From an uncultured Gammaproteobacteria bacterium (GTDB lineage: Bacteria; Pseudomonadota; Gammaproteobacteria; Steroidobacterales; XN24), in NCBI GenBank assembly GCA_937924335.1, contig CALDWW010000031.1, forward strand, positions 19,114 through 83,113: a stretch of 64,000 nucleotides of DNA, read 5' to 3'. The notes beneath the pieces were generated by a model. That model ran no database searches. It worked only from the letters and a program-made list of their open reading frames with translations, and was not told where the DNA came from. Of this stretch, positions 62,906 to 64,000 are shown in pieces; the stretch's first letter is position 1, and the number at the start of each line of letters is the position of its first letter. The position numbers were made by a program, and so were the translations under genes.

Positions 62906-62963
62906 GGGCGCCTGGATCTCCTGGTGACGACTGCTCGGCCGGCATCTCCGTGGATGCCTCGCT

Positions 62964-62991
62964 TTGGATATATGTCGGGCCGACATATATT
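62964..62991 (+). promoter_or_regulatory. Candidate promoter of the methyltransferase gene overlapped by an operator
   Basis: -35 TTGGAT (62964-62969), 16-bp spacer, -10 TATATT (62986-62991), about 31 bp before ATG 63022. The palindrome at 62968-62990 covers the end of the -35, the whole spacer and most of the -10 box, so a bound protein would block RNA polymerase. Confidence 0.5.
62968..62990. repeat. Perfect 23-nt palindrome in the divergent glycan promoter
   Basis: Two 11-bp arms, ATATATGTCGG (62968-62978) and its exact reverse complement (62980-62990), around one G. Too AT-rich at the ends and with too little loop to be a terminator; it looks like a dimeric repressor or activator site shared by the sulfotransferase and methyltransferase genes. 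A longer reading of the sulfotransferase would place it inside coding sequence. Confidence 0.6.
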
Positions 62992-63021
62992 ATCGCCGCT
63001 CTCCGTGGAGTGCGCCCGCCG

Positions 63022-64000
63022 ATGACCGATCGAAAAAGCCTGGACGATAGCTGGAACAAGTATTGGGAGCACGGCTTCCTGACTTCCTGCAGGAACGCCT
63101 TCAGCGGTAACTACGACGGCTCGATCAAGGTCCGCTGGGAGAACCTGTTCGCCTCGCTCGACCCCGGCAGCAGAGTTCTGGATATATGTACCGGCAACGG
63201 GGCCATCGCCATGATCGCCAACGAAGTCTCCCGCAACAACGACCTGAAGCTGGAGATTCACGGCATTGATGCCGCAGCGATCCGGCCACACCAGACCGTG
63301 ACGGAGGGTCGTGAACTGCTGGAAGGCATACGATTCAAGGGCCGCACGGCGGCAGAAGACACCGGCTTCGAGGACGGCTACTTTGATGCCGTCGTCGGAC
63401 AGTACGCGCTGGAGTACACGGATGAGCAGGCCTGCGCCCGCGAGCTGGCACGGATATCGGCACCCGGAGCCCGCCTGCAGTTCATCATCCACCACGATCG
63501 CTCGATCGTCATGGAGACGTCGCGGGAAGAATTGCGCAACGCCGGGATCCTTTTTGAGGAAACCCGGATATTCGAGCACGCCGCGCGCCTGATCGGGCAT
63601 GCGGGCGCCGCAACGACGCCCGCAGAGCGTGAGGCGCTTCGCCATAACCCGGCGGCGGAAGCCGCCCGGGAGGCCCTCAATTCCGCCGCCGCGATGGTCA
63701 GCGAAGCCCTTCAGGCATCGCCGCACCCCCAATTGCTGCAGATGGCCCTGGACAACGTGGCGCAGGCCTATCGACTCCTCGGACCCGACGGTAAGGACGC
63801 TGCCCTGTCCCATCTGGAGGAAACCCGGCAACGCATAATGGCCAACGTTGACCGTCTGAAAGACCTCATGGCGGCCGGCCGTACAGAGACTCAGATCGAT
63901 GCAATTAGGCGCTATTTCGCCGACGAAGGCTTCAAAATAAGGCCAGCTGACGTGATCCATCACGAGGGCGGCCCGCTGATGGGATGGCTCATCTGTGCCA
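63022..64000 (+). CDS. SAM-dependent methyltransferase, C-terminus cut by window edge
   Basis: 326 codons are visible. A class I methyltransferase fold is seen at residues about 45-170: GSRVLDICTGNGAIAMIANEVS (motif I), IHGIDAAA, and DGYFDAVVGQYALEY (motif post-II). A helical insertion with acidic sequence follows (about 195-290). The acceptor is unknown; with the neighbours, a glycan, nucleotide-sugar or protein is plausible. ATG 63022 follows the palindrome-covered promoter; GGAG is about 12 bases upstream. It runs off the right edge. Confidence 0.85.
   Translation, partial: MTDRKSLDDSWNKYWEHGFLTSCRNAFSGNYDGSIKVRWENLFASLDPGSRVLDICTGNGAIAMIANEVSRNNDLKLEIHGIDAAAIRPHQTVTEGRELLEGIRFKGRTAAEDTGFEDGYFDAVVGQYALEYTDEQACARELARISAPGARLQFIIHHDRSIVMETSREELRNAGILFEETRIFEHAARLIGHAGAATTPAEREALRHNPAAEAAREALNSAAAMVSEALQASPHPQLLQMALDNVAQAYRLLGPDGKDAALSHLEETRQRIMANVDRLKDLMAAGRTETQIDAIRRYFADEGFKIRPADVIHHEGGPLMGWLICA

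Noticed and set aside
62906..62986. N-terminal 27 residues of the sulfotransferase from ATG 62986
   Set aside because: Arg-rich sequence coded partly by a perfect palindrome, with no ribosome site; the body of the TPR domain begins after TTG 62905. Kept only as an alternative start.
1..64000. CRISPR arrays, tRNA/rRNA genes, insertion sequences or prophage
   Set aside because: No repeated spacers, no cloverleaf or rRNA-like segments and no transposase or integrase motifs were seen on reading both strands.

Overview
The window is GC-rich (about 60-65 % by eye) and densely coded on both strands. Genes such as the SlyD-type FKBP, MltF, HemN, SirB2, endonuclease V, a PA0069-type radical SAM protein, GlgC/GlgA and a cyanide-insensitive-type cytochrome bd point to a Gram-negative gammaproteobacterium. 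Many lipoproteins and acidic exported proteins suggest a marine or mildly halophilic lineage; that is inference. It reads as chromosomal background: I see no rRNA, tRNA, CRISPR array, insertion sequence or prophage. Both ends cut through genes (a globin-STAS sensor on the left, a methyltransferase on the right).

Layout. 0-9.5 kb: globin-coupled STAS regulator, a PTP-like phosphatase, a P2-type cation ATPase, a CDP-alcohol phosphatidyltransferase, a Kv-like channel, a di-heme peroxidase and an AraC regulator. 9.7-14.3 kb: a minus-strand operon for a MacAB-like system (membrane fusion protein, ATPase, two permeases). 14.5-20.7 kb: META-domain lipoprotein, exported FKBP, the cytochrome bd operon ending in a tiny DUF2474 gene, and mltF, which appears to start at CTG. 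20.7-24.1 kb: an operon of an amidohydrolase lipoprotein, a catalytically dead copy of the 1-kb phosphatase and an unknown gene, followed by endonuclease V. 24.3-34.4 kb: NhaC antiporter, two paralogous VanZ/beta-sandwich membrane proteins bracketing an M1 peptidase lipoprotein and a thioredoxin-like lipoprotein, a MazG-like pyrophosphatase and a secreted EEP-fold hydrolase.

34.5-49.8 kb: HxlR regulator with a divergent membrane protein, e(P4)-type acid phosphatase, M3 peptidase, class II aldolase, GST, a very charged exported protein, quinone oxidoreductase, rhodanese, MgtE, radical SAM protein, PDZ protein, a 51-residue membrane protein and a TIGR02466-type oxygenase. 48.6-51.5 kb: divergent glgC and glgA for ADP-glucose-based glycogen synthesis. 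51.5-58.9 kb: MarR regulator, DUF192 protein, hemN-sirB2, a lipoprotein, a fusion of a PPP-like metallophosphatase to a kinase-like fold, and an OmpA-family porin with thrombospondin type 3 repeats. 59-64 kb: the start of a surface-glycan locus (NeuC-type epimerase, DegT aminotransferase, TPR-sulfotransferase, methyltransferase), where a perfect 23-nt palindrome lies over a divergent promoter.

The most unusual items are the phosphatase-kinase fusion at 55.5-57.4 kb, the Cys-to-Ala pseudophosphatase at 21.2-21.8 kb with its intact paralogue at 1.0-1.5 kb, the VanZ-like pair, and the palindrome-controlled glycan promoter. All functions are read from motifs by eye; no database search was run.
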